From Flavobacterium davisii (GTDB taxonomy: Bacteria > Bacteroidota > Bacteroidia > Flavobacteriales > Flavobacteriaceae), in NCBI RefSeq assembly GCF_019565505.1, contig NZ_CP067378.1:1798001-1862000 (forward strand): a stretch of 64,000 nt of DNA. The letters are read 5' to 3'. The stretch's first letter is position 1; every line of letters starts with the position of its first letter. Of this stretch, positions 21,746 to 30,272 are shown piece after piece. The notes beneath the pieces are model-generated. The model was not told the origin of the DNA, searched no databases, and was given only the letters and a program-made list of their open reading frames with translations. The translations under genes and the position numbers were made by a program.

Positions 21746-23689
21746 ATGAAGAAAACATCATTACAGTTGTTCGTGCTTTCCCTAGCGATTCATACAATAG
21801 CACAAGACAAAAAAAATGTAGTTGTACCGAATGAAAATTTAATTACAGAAAACATTGCCCCCATATCCAAAGAATTAGTTCAAAAGGTTAAAAAATATAC
21901 AGAAACACGAGGAGCCAGTTTATCAGCAATACATCCTATAAAAGAAGAAGTAATTATATCTACTCGATTTGGTTCAACAAATCAATTACATAAAGTAATA
22001 CAACCTTTAGGCGCTCGTAAACAAATTACTTTTTTTGAAGAACCTATTGTTGCAGCATCTTATGAGCCAACCAAAGGAGAGTATTTGGTTTATAGTCGTG
22101 ATACAGGAGGAAATGAGTTTGGACAATTATATAAGTTAGACCTAAAGACAGGACAATCAAATTTGTTGACAGATGGAGGACGTTCTCAAAATGGAAATAT
22201 AATATGGGAAAAAGAAGGAGTTGGATTTTATTTTTCTTCAACAAAACGCAATGGAGGCGATCGTGATATTTATTATATGAATCCTAATGATCCTTCATCA
22301 ACCAAATTAATTTTGGAAGTAAAAGGAGGAGGGTGGAATATTGCAGATATTTCAGAAGACGGAAAAAAGCTATTAGTAATAGAAGGTATTTCAGCTAATG
22401 AATCACATATTTGGATGTTAGATATATCAACAGGTAAACTGACACAAGTTACGAATAGAGAAGATAAGGGAGTGGTACAAACAAATGCAAATTTTTCAAA
22501 AATTACTAACGAAATTTGGTTTACAACAGATCGTGATAATGAATTTCGTCGTTTAGCAACATTTAATCTTGAAAATAAAAAAATTACATATTTTACGTCT
22601 TCTATTCCTTGGGATGTAGAAAGTTATGATTTGAATGAAGATAAAACAAAATTAGTTTTTATGACCAATGAAGGAGGGGTACATAAGTTGTATTTAATGG
22701 ATACGGCAACTAAGCAAATTAAGATTATCCCTAATCTTCCAATAGGATTAACAGGAAGTGTCCGATTTACTAAAGATGGTCAGAGTATTTTCTTTTCACA
22801 ATCTACAGCAGACTCTTCTTCTGATGTGTATAAACTAAATTTAAAAACTAATAAAATAATACGTTGGACAGAGAGTGAGTTAGGTGAAATGCAAAAAGCA
22901 GATATGGCAATTCCTAAATTGATTGAATGGAAAAGTTTTGATGGAATGAAAATTTCGGGCTTTTATTACCCTGCTTCAAAAAAATTTACTGGAAAAAGAC
23001 CCGTAATGATTAATATTCATGGAGGACCCGAAGGGCAATCTTTAGCATCGTTTTTAGGAGCAAGTAATTATTATACAAATGAAATGGGTATAGTACTAAT
23101 TTATCCTAATGTTAGAGGTTCATCAGGATTTGGAAAAACTTATTTAGCTAAAGACAATGGTTTTTTAAGAGAAGACTCTGTACAGGATATTGGAGCTTTA
23201 TTAGATTGGATAGCACAACAACCAGAATTAGATAAAGATCGTATTATGATTATGGGAGGAAGTTATGGAGGATATATGACTTTAGCGACAGCTTTTCACT
23301 ATGCTGATAAAATTCGTTGCAGTGTAGATGTAGTAGGAATCTCTAATTTTAATACATTTTTAAAAAATACAGAAGATTATCGTCGTGACTTACGTCGTGT
23401 AGAATATGGTGATGAACGAGATCCTAAAATGTATGATTTCTTAGATAAAATAGCACCTTTAAATAATACAAATAAAATTAAGAAACCAATGTTTATCATT
23501 CAAGGTACGAATGATCCACGTGTACCTGTAACCGAAGCTACCCAAATGCGAGATAAGTTAAAAAGTCAAGGTAATGTCGTTTGGTATTTAGAAGCAAAGG
23601 ATGAAGGACATGGATTTCGTAAAAAATCAAATGTTGACTTTCAGCGTTTAGCAGTAATAAGATATATGGAAGAATATTTATTAAAATAA
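21746..23689 (+). CDS. Secreted S9-family serine peptidase (DPP-like)
   Basis: A signal peptide (MKKTSLQLFVLSLAIHTIAQ) leads into a beta-propeller of TolB-like blades (about residues 60-390), then an alpha/beta hydrolase domain. The catalytic residues are visible: Ser in MIMGGSYGGYMTL, Asp in IQGTNDPRVP and His in KDEGHGFRKK. Such enzymes cleave short peptides in the periplasm, often after Pro or Ala. The length (647) is normal. It stands alone between an EamA gene and a shared terminator. Confidence 0.9.
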   Translation: MKKTSLQLFVLSLAIHTIAQDKKNVVVPNENLITENIAPISKELVQKVKKYTETRGASLSAIHPIKEEVIISTRFGSTNQLHKVIQPLGARKQITFFEEPIVAASYEPTKGEYLVYSRDTGGNEFGQLYKLDLKTGQSNLLTDGGRSQNGNIIWEKEGVGFYFSSTKRNGGDRDIYYMNPNDPSSTKLILEVKGGGWNIADISEDGKKLLVIEGISANESHIWMLDISTGKLTQVTNREDKGVVQTNANFSKITNEIWFTTDRDNEFRRLATFNLENKKITYFTSSIPWDVESYDLNEDKTKLVFMTNEGGVHKLYLMDTATKQIKIIPNLPIGLTGSVRFTKDGQSIFFSQSTADSSSDVYKLNLKTNKIIRWTESELGEMQKADMAIPKLIEWKSFDGMKISGFYYPASKKFTGKRPVMINIHGGPEGQSLASFLGASNYYTNEMGIVLIYPNVRGSSGFGKTYLAKDNGFLREDSVQDIGALLDWIAQQPELDKDRIMIMGGSYGGYMTLATAFHYADKIRCSVDVVGISNFNTFLKNTEDYRRDLRRVEYGDERDPKMYDFLDKIAPLNNTNKIKKPMFIIQGTNDPRVPVTEATQMRDKLKSQGNVVWYLEAKDEGHGFRKKSNVDFQRLAVIRYMEEYLLK

Positions 23690-23699
23690 AAATTTTGAT

Positions 23700-23736
23700 A
23701 AATGCCCCAAAAAGAATGTAACTTTTTGGGGCATTT
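23700..23736. terminator. Bidirectional terminator
   Basis: A 15-bp stem (23700-23714 with 23722-23736, AAATGCCCCAAAAAG and complement) has A and T runs on its sides. It lies between the convergent S9 peptidase and thioesterase genes. Confidence 0.85.
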
Positions 23737-23737
23737 A

Positions 23738-24250
23738 TTATTGAATAAATAAAGCTTTTAATTCTGTAGCTTCATCTGGTTTCATTTTTCCAGCTAATAC
23801 AAGACTTAATTGTTTTCTTCTTAAAGCAGCATCATATCGCAATTTTTCTTCTTCTGTTTGAGGAATTATCTGAGGCACTTCAACAGGTCTCCCTGTTTCG
23901 TCTACCGCTACAAATGTATAAATAGCTTCGTTCGCTTTCGTTCGATTACCTGATTCACGATCTTCGATCCATACATCCAAAAATATCTCCATAGAAGAGT
24001 TAAAAGCTCTAGAAACTTTGGCTTCAATAGTTACCACACTTCCCAGAGGAATTGAACGATTAAAAGCAACATGATTTACAGAGGCAGTCACTGTAATTCT
24101 TCTTGAATGTCTTCTAGCAGCTATACTTGCAGCACGATCCATTCTTGCTAAAAGTTCGCCACCAAATAAATTATTTAATGGATTAGTTTCACCTGGTAAT
24201 ACTAAGTCAGTAATAACAGTTAGAGATTCTGAAGGGGATTTAGGTTGCAT
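23738..24250 (-). CDS. Hotdog-fold acyl-CoA thioesterase
   Basis: The 170-residue protein contains NPLNNLFGGELLARMDRAAS and VNHVAFNRSIPLGSVVTIEA, the pattern of YciA/BFIT-type acyl-CoA hydrolases, which cut acyl-CoA to free acid and CoA in the cytoplasm. It is a single hotdog domain with a helical C-terminal extension of about 40 residues. A TATCTTTG box on the minus strand at 24273-24266 fits its promoter. It stands alone. Confidence 0.88.
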   Translation of the reverse strand: MQPKSPSESLTVITDLVLPGETNPLNNLFGGELLARMDRAASIAARRHSRRITVTASVNHVAFNRSIPLGSVVTIEAKVSRAFNSSMEIFLDVWIEDRESGNRTKANEAIYTFVAVDETGRPVEVPQIIPQTEEEKLRYDAALRRKQLSLVLAGKMKPDEATELKALFIQ

Positions 24251-24265
24251 AATTTAAAATTTTTG

Positions 24266-24273
24266 CAAAGATA
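24266..24273 (-). promoter_or_regulatory. Candidate -7 box for the thioesterase gene
   Basis: The minus strand reads TATCTTTG, a full TAnnTTTG match, 16 bp before the start codon, implying a very short leader. Confidence 0.4.
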
Positions 24274-24299
24274 CAATGTTTTTGTTGTGTAAAAATTAA

Positions 24300-24460
24300 A
24301 AGAGAGTGTCTAAAAAGTAGTAACTAGACATTTCGTTTGTTATTTCTACGACAAGAGAAGTAACATTGTCACAATTATGTGATTTGCTCCACCTATTCAC
24401 TTTGTTCGAATCTCTATTTCGTCGAAAATGATAAAATGGCAACTTTTTAGATCCCTTTTT
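24300..24460. repeat. MITE-like intergenic element
   Basis: Short inverted ends (TCTAAAAAGT near 24309-24318, ACTTTTTAGA near 24442-24451) bound about 150 bp with no coding potential. Its core (CACCTATTCACTTTGTTCG) resembles sequence at 17530-17560. It looks like a small non-autonomous element. Confidence 0.4.
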
Positions 24461-24465
24461 GTGCA

Positions 24466-25425
24466 TTATAAATTTTTTATTAATAACCAAGCTTCGGGAT
24501 TGTCTTTTTCCTGAATTGTAGTTAGTTGATGTTGTGCATCCGTATAAGTAGCATAACTGCCATAAAAAACAGGAAATAAACCTTGTTCATTTTGTGGCAT
24601 AATCTTAGCTTCAGAAAACCCTTTAGTTTTTAATTCATTCACCGTACGCTCAGCATTTGATAAACTTCTAAAAGAACCAGCTACTAAATGAAATGCTAAT
24701 GTTTTTTCTTCAGCATGAAGAGGAACAGGATTTTCTATAAAAAAAGTAGCTTCTTGTAATTTAGTTTCTACTTCTTTTTGAACTTCCTTTTGTACCATTA
24801 ACGACTTAGATTGTTCTTGTTGTTCTAGATAACCTAAATATCCAAAAGTTCCAGCTCCTATACTTACGGTTAGGACTGCTGTATATTTTAGAAAATTTTT
24901 AAAAGGATTTTTCCTTTGAGGAACCAACGTCAATGTAGTTTCCGTTTTCTCTTCCTCCTCCAGTATTGTAATAGTTTCCTGAGGAACTATTGTTTTTAGT
25001 ACCTCCCGCTTAATAGTAGGGGATACCAATGAAGTAAATCCAAACGATGAGGTTAAATAATTAGTGTGCTCAAAAGCTTCAAATACAATATGATTTTCAA
25101 TATTGTACTTTAAGATACCAATATTTTTTAAAACAATAAATTCACGTCTCTGCAATTTTTGCTCCCATTCTTTTACTAAAGAATCCAATTTTGCTACAGC
25201 TACCACATAACTTATTCCTTCTTGTAAGGCTATGTGATTAGCTAGTAAACCATCATTATTTTTTATATAACTATTAAACGAAACGATTTTTTTAGGAGGA
25301 AAAAAAGTAGTGGTGTTTTCTTGTACCGTAGTCGTTATAGTTTCAGTTAGAAAAGCACCCAAATTGGGTACAATTACACATTGATAACGATAGAGTAATT
25401 CGGATATATATTGTTCGATATTCAT
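24466..25425 (-). CDS. HU-CCDC81-like and SPOR-domain membrane protein
   Basis: The N-terminus (MNIEQYISELLYRYQCVIVP then NLGAFLTE) matches the CCDC81-like HU domain of Bacteroidota. A single membrane helix follows at about residues 182-202 (FLKYTAVLTVSIGAGTFGYL). The C-terminal 80 residues are a SPOR domain (HLVAGSFRSLSNAERTVNEL), which binds denuded peptidoglycan at division sites. The protein may link the nucleoid or cytoplasm to the cell wall. The length (319) is usual. It is divergent from dprA, 207 bp away. Confidence 0.87.
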   Translation of the reverse strand: MNIEQYISELLYRYQCVIVPNLGAFLTETITTTVQENTTTFFPPKKIVSFNSYIKNNDGLLANHIALQEGISYVVAVAKLDSLVKEWEQKLQRREFIVLKNIGILKYNIENHIVFEAFEHTNYLTSSFGFTSLVSPTIKREVLKTIVPQETITILEEEEKTETTLTLVPQRKNPFKNFLKYTAVLTVSIGAGTFGYLGYLEQQEQSKSLMVQKEVQKEVETKLQEATFFIENPVPLHAEEKTLAFHLVAGSFRSLSNAERTVNELKTKGFSEAKIMPQNEQGLFPVFYGSYATYTDAQHQLTTIQEKDNPEAWLLIKNL

Positions 25426-25632
25426 CTATTTTAAATGATATTATTAGAGGTAATTCGAGTGAAAACTAGGGTTCTTTTTTAAAAACCAAGTTGTTTGAAT
25501 TAAATAAACGTAAACTACCTTCATTTTATTGGGAACAAAATTAAAAATTACAAGCCGAAATAAAAATTTTATTAACAAATGTTATCAACAATTTAAAAAA
25601 TGTGTAACTTGTAGTATTATTATTTATACGCC

Positions 25633-26733
25633 ATGTTACATACTGATTTATTTTATGCCTTAGCCCTTTTAAATACAGAAGGAGTAGGAGATATAATAGC
25701 TAAAAGATTGATATTAAATTGTGGATCTGCAGAAGAAGTCTTTAAAGCGAAACCAACCCATTTAGCCAAAATAGAAGGAATTGGAACTACATTAATACAA
25801 AATTTAAAAAAGTCAAGCTCTTTTATTAAAGCCGAAAAAGAGCAAAAATTTCTATTAAAAGAATCTATTAATGTGTGGTATTTTCAGGATTCTTTATATC
25901 CAACAAGACTAAAAGAATGTTATGATGCTCCTGTTTTGTTATTTACTACAGGAAATATACGATTAGATAATCCAAAAATTATCAGTATAGTTGGTACACG
26001 CCAAGTAACACCTCAAGGGATTGATTTTTGTAAAAACTTTATTCAAGATCTAGTTCCACTAAATCCCATTATTGTAAGCGGATTTGCTTATGGGGTAGAT
26101 ATAGTAGCACATCAATATGCTATAGAATACGGGTTACAAACAATAGGTGTTTTAGCACATGGTTTAAACCAAATTTATCCTAAATGTCATAAAAAATATA
26201 TGCAAAAAATGGAGGAAAATGGAGGTTTTATAACTGAGTTTTGGAGTACAACTAATCCTGATAAAGAAAACTTTGTAAAACGCAATCGAATAGTAGCAGG
26301 TATTTCAGAGGCTACTTTGGTTATTGAAAGTGCGGAAAAAGGAGGATCTTTATTAACAGCTCAAATGGCTAATAATTATCATCGAGATGTTTTTGCTGTT
26401 CCCGGAAGAATAACGGATAAGTATAGTAAAGGATGTAATAATTTAATTAAGACAAATAACGCACAACTAATAACCAATGCCACAGATTTAGTTTATCATT
26501 TAAATTGGGATTTAAAAAAATCAATAAGATCAATCCAAAAACAACTTTTTGTTTCCCTAACAGATGAAGAACAATCTGTTTTTGATTATTTAAAAGGAAA
26601 AGAAAAAGAACATTTAGACAATATTGCGGCAAATTCTCAATTAACAGTCTTTAGATTATCCTCTTTATTACTTAATATGGAACTAAAGGGAGTAGTACGA
26701 CCTTTACCCGGAAAATATTTTGAAGTAATTTAG
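25633..26733 (+). CDS. dprA: DNA-processing protein DprA
   Basis: The 366-residue protein has an N-terminal helix-hairpin-helix (NTEGVGDIIAKRLILNCGSA), the DprA Rossmann-like core (ISIVGTRQVTPQG, IVSGFAYGVDIVAHQYAI, KRNRIVAGISEATLVIESAE then KGGSLLTA) and a C-terminal winged helix. DprA loads RecA on incoming single-stranded DNA during natural transformation. No other competence gene is close by. Confidence 0.95.
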   Translation: MLHTDLFYALALLNTEGVGDIIAKRLILNCGSAEEVFKAKPTHLAKIEGIGTTLIQNLKKSSSFIKAEKEQKFLLKESINVWYFQDSLYPTRLKECYDAPVLLFTTGNIRLDNPKIISIVGTRQVTPQGIDFCKNFIQDLVPLNPIIVSGFAYGVDIVAHQYAIEYGLQTIGVLAHGLNQIYPKCHKKYMQKMEENGGFITEFWSTTNPDKENFVKRNRIVAGISEATLVIESAEKGGSLLTAQMANNYHRDVFAVPGRITDKYSKGCNNLIKTNNAQLITNATDLVYHLNWDLKKSIRSIQKQLFVSLTDEEQSVFDYLKGKEKEHLDNIAANSQLTVFRLSSLLLNMELKGVVRPLPGKYFEVI

Positions 26734-26804
26734 ATGTGGTTGAAAAAATAAATGGTAAGATGATAGTAATATTATTTAGCTATTTAATATACTTTATTGA
26801 TTTA

Positions 26805-27015
26805 AAGCCAAATTCTGTATTAGACTTGGTTGTGAAGATGAAAAGACAAATAAAATATAAAGGCACGAAAAAAAAATTGTGCAGATATGGGAGCAAAAGC
26901 CATAATGTAACACCTCTTTTGTCACTTCGACCCAAGGGAGAAGTCAGATTATTTAGAGTATGTGATTTTCCTGTTCTACAAATGACCAGATTGCAAACTT
27001 TTAAAAGAACTTAAT
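26805..27015. repeat. Interspersed intergenic repeat
   Basis: It starts AAATTCTGTATTAGACTTGG and continues TTGTGAAGATGAAAAG, sharing the end sequence with the repeats at 15990, 54515-54720 and 62195-62383. The rest (GTCACTTCGACCCAAGGGAG) resembles other flavobacterial intergenic repeats. A 92-codon open frame across it is not a convincing gene. Confidence 0.4.
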
Positions 27016-27072
27016 TTGAGGACAAAAAATATCTTTTTTAGTTTCAAAATCCTTTTTTTTTCTAATAAATTT

Positions 27073-30000
27073 CTAACACGTAATAGGGGTTAAATAGCTT
27101 CTTTTTTTATAATATTTATACATAAAATCATAAACCACCATTTCATGTCTTCTATGTTGAGAAAGAAAAATACGATTGCAGATCATGTGCACATAACTCA
27201 ATAAAACTTCGTGTAACGGACGTGGTAATTTGTTTTGAGCATCAAACTTTTGAAGTACTTCAATCACTGGAATATTGTTTTGTGATCGTACTGCTAAAAT
27301 TTGCAATAAAGGTTCGTACATTTCTTCAATGTTATTCTTATCCAAGAAGCGTTCTATTTCGAGTTCATTATCGGCAAATAATGTATTGATGTCTTTGTTT
27401 AGTTTACCTGATCTGTTGAATTCTTTTCCAAATGAGGTTTTAGCTACATTGAATAATTTTACACAGTCTTCGAGCGAAATGCTGAAATCATTCATCAAAT
27501 GATCGATAGAAAGCATAGCAAACAACCACCTTATTTTTTCACCCGAATCTCCTTCTATCATAGCTGTAAATTGTAACGTACAAAAACTATCATAATGAAA
27601 TAAGGATTCTGTCGCCTCAATAGCATAATGGCCATAACGCTGTAATTCTCGCAAATAGCTATCTGTTTGTACTTTCCAGATTACCTTCGAGTTTTCAAAT
27701 TCGGTTGTATGTTTTTTGACTAATTGGATACAGTCTGTAAAGTTATTCAAATCGTTGAGTAAAATTCTGAATCGGATATGATGACCTAATGTGTCGTTGT
27801 ATCTAATAAAAAACCATTTTGTAATAAGATTTTTATGGTATAATTCACTTACCAGCGGATTGATTATTCTAGTAAGTACTTCTTCTCCAGCTCTTTCGCC
27901 ACAATAAAACTTGTAATACAACCAGTCGTCACCTATAGAGAAAGACTCTTTTACATCTGGAATTTCTTCTGACGTAAAATCAGCAATACTTGTAGCTATT
28001 GTAGTAGGAACATTGCGATGAGCACTTAAAATAATTTCGTTGCAATACTTCTCCGTAATGCAATCTTCTTCAAAAAGGAACTCCTTAAGTTGCAAAAAGT
28101 TTTTCCCTTTTAGCATACTATAAAAAACCTTGCAGCTTAACGCGTTGTTGAAGTTTATTAATACTTCATTATCTCCTTGTGTACTATAAATTAGATTAGG
28201 AATATTTCTTTTCTTTTGATAGGCTCTTACGACTTCTACGATTTTTGATTCTTCGGTAGTGAGAATCGTCTCTATATCTTGTTTTTTAATATTCCGGGTA
28301 GCACGTGCAAAAAGTACATCTTTGTACTGTACTCGAGGTAAGAAATCAAATTCTGCTTGTAAAGGTCCCCAACTAAATTTCAGTCCAAAAGTATCTTGGT
28401 TTTGAATATCGCATAAAAAATGATAGATAGGCAACGCATTAGCACTATAATTGTGCGCATTACTCAAACGCGGAATAATTTCTTTATTCAGCCGTTTTGA
28501 TCGAAGCACCACTTTGTTATTTCTGACCGAAACATACAAATCGTCTATTTGTATTTGATGTTCTTGATGGACCGAAGCATTTCCTAAGTACGGAATTTCA
28601 TAGTCGCGTTGGAAATTTCGGTACAAAATATTTCCTGTACGCGCCTGAGGTAAATGCACAATTTCGGCAATGATTTTATCGGGATTTAATTGCGATTCTA
28701 GACTCGAAATTTCGTTGGCTAAGGCTAAAATGTTAGCATCCAGATGGGTAAATCGTCCTATTAACGCATTAGCAGACGTACCTGAAACCGATTTTAAATT
28801 GATTTTTTCGTTGCCCGCTTCGGTAAAGATGTTGGTAAAAACCGAAAAGGTATCTGGATATAGCAATTCATTTTCTTGAAAATCCTTCAGTTCTTCATCT
28901 GTAATTTCAATAACTGTAGCATTGTTTTGCAATGCAACCCATAATTTTTTTAACAGAAATGTTTTTTTGTTGTCAAAAAGGAGTTGCTTTTCTTCTTGTT
29001 TATGAGGGATAACGGCTAGGTTGTCTAATAAAGGTGTTTTGGCACCCGTTTGTTTTGCATATCCAAGACCAATATCTGGATCTAAAACTGCAGCCAGTGG
29101 TTGTTCGTATTCTTCATACCGCTCTAAAAATCGTTTTTTGAATTCTTTTAAAGTGCCATTTTCTGGACTAGACTGTAATTTATTTAAGGCAGTAATAGCA
29201 CTTCTTAGACTTTTTAGTGTTTTAAAGCTTATACTACCAGTCATTTTTCTGTAACTATCTACTTGGAAAAGTTTAGCAATATCTACTTCGTTACCTATTT
29301 GATTACGAAGGAGGTTGTAAATTTCGAGATAGACATCACTAGTATTTGTGCCGTTTGTATCCAGTGCTGTTATTTTTTCTTTGAGGGTAGTAATTAGCTT
29401 GCTGATAACTGTTGCTTCATAAAAAGCAAAACGCTCTTCGCGGAAGGTGTCAATTAGTTTTTCGAGATAGTCTTTCCCAGTTACGGTAAATTCTAGTTCA
29501 CTTACAATAAACTGATTTTCAATTAGCGTATCAATAAATTCTTTTGCCTCTTCTACTGTCACCTCTTCATCTACAAGCAATTCGATTAACGCCTTTATGG
29601 AAGTCCCATTTCTAGAAATAGTCAAAACTGCTTCTAGGTACTCCGTTTTTTCTACTTCAGAAATTTTATGAAACCGTACATTGTCTTTAAAATAATACTC
29701 TACATACCTGTATTTATCTACCACTTCATACAGAGAGTTGTTAGGGTAGTATTGTAAGACACTTCGGATATCCTCGTTTTTTGTAATGATAGGCAACAAA
29801 CTGCCTAAAAAAAACATATCTAGTTTTGTATGCCTTCCTAATGTACTATTTTGGACGGCTAAAGCGCTGTTTGCGCTGATAGTTGCAGCTGCCACTGTGG
29901 CAAACATCCCGAATGGGGTAGCTCGATTCGCTAATCTAGAGGCATACTTATAGAGGGTAATTTTTAATTTTTCTATAGCAATAGTTTCTAAAGTATTTGC

Positions 30001-30174
30001 TCCTTTTTCCCAAGCTACTAAAGTATCATAAACCGCTGGCGATCCTAAAAACAGCGCTTCTCTATGAGCTTTTTCTGAAAAAAGGGCTACTATTTTTTCC
30101 CAACTCAAATCAAGCTGTTTGTCTTGTATAGGATTACGAACAGTTACGGTGTTTATGAAACTGTAGTTTTTCAT
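27073..30174 (-). CDS. LanB-type lantibiotic dehydratase, full length
   Basis: This 1033-residue protein has the lantibiotic dehydratase N-terminal (glutamylation) domain with RLANRATPFGMFATVAAATI at about residue 80. It ends in the thiopeptide-type elimination domain (WLYYKFYCGERAGEEVLTRI, then WFFIRYNDTLGHHIRFRI) at about 745-1020. Class I LanB enzymes use glutamyl-tRNA to glutamylate Ser and Thr in a precursor peptide, then eliminate glutamate to give dehydroamino acids. Both halves are fused in one chain, as in NisB. The upstream minus-strand genes encode a secreted peptidase and a plausible precursor peptide. No LanC cyclase is present in the window. Confidence 0.92.
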   Translation of the reverse strand: MKNYSFINTVTVRNPIQDKQLDLSWEKIVALFSEKAHREALFLGSPAVYDTLVAWEKGANTLETIAIEKLKITLYKYASRLANRATPFGMFATVAAATISANSALAVQNSTLGRHTKLDMFFLGSLLPIITKNEDIRSVLQYYPNNSLYEVVDKYRYVEYYFKDNVRFHKISEVEKTEYLEAVLTISRNGTSIKALIELLVDEEVTVEEAKEFIDTLIENQFIVSELEFTVTGKDYLEKLIDTFREERFAFYEATVISKLITTLKEKITALDTNGTNTSDVYLEIYNLLRNQIGNEVDIAKLFQVDSYRKMTGSISFKTLKSLRSAITALNKLQSSPENGTLKEFKKRFLERYEEYEQPLAAVLDPDIGLGYAKQTGAKTPLLDNLAVIPHKQEEKQLLFDNKKTFLLKKLWVALQNNATVIEITDEELKDFQENELLYPDTFSVFTNIFTEAGNEKINLKSVSGTSANALIGRFTHLDANILALANEISSLESQLNPDKIIAEIVHLPQARTGNILYRNFQRDYEIPYLGNASVHQEHQIQIDDLYVSVRNNKVVLRSKRLNKEIIPRLSNAHNYSANALPIYHFLCDIQNQDTFGLKFSWGPLQAEFDFLPRVQYKDVLFARATRNIKKQDIETILTTEESKIVEVVRAYQKKRNIPNLIYSTQGDNEVLINFNNALSCKVFYSMLKGKNFLQLKEFLFEEDCITEKYCNEIILSAHRNVPTTIATSIADFTSEEIPDVKESFSIGDDWLYYKFYCGERAGEEVLTRIINPLVSELYHKNLITKWFFIRYNDTLGHHIRFRILLNDLNNFTDCIQLVKKHTTEFENSKVIWKVQTDSYLRELQRYGHYAIEATESLFHYDSFCTLQFTAMIEGDSGEKIRWLFAMLSIDHLMNDFSISLEDCVKLFNVAKTSFGKEFNRSGKLNKDINTLFADNELEIERFLDKNNIEEMYEPLLQILAVRSQNNIPVIEVLQKFDAQNKLPRPLHEVLLSYVHMICNRIFLSQHRRHEMVVYDFMYKYYKKRSYLTPITC

Positions 30175-30215
30175 TAGGCTAAAATAGTTGATACTTGTCT
30201 CTGAAATGTTGCTAC

Positions 30216-30250
30216 TAAAAAGAGGTTGTCTTTTTGACAGCCTCTTTTTA
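30216..30250 (-). terminator. Hairpin between the peptidase and LanB genes
   Basis: Arms 30216-30230 and 30236-30250 pair over 15 bp with one G-U wobble and end in TTTTTA on both strands. It sits 42 bp before the LanB start and after the peptidase stop, so it may act as an intercistronic terminator or attenuator lowering LanB expression. Confidence 0.75.
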
Positions 30251-30272
30251 GGGTGGTTGTGTTTATAGAATT

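Noticed and set aside
26736..27014. 92-codon frame after dprA
   Set aside because: It runs through an interspersed repeat with copies elsewhere and has no protein-like pattern.
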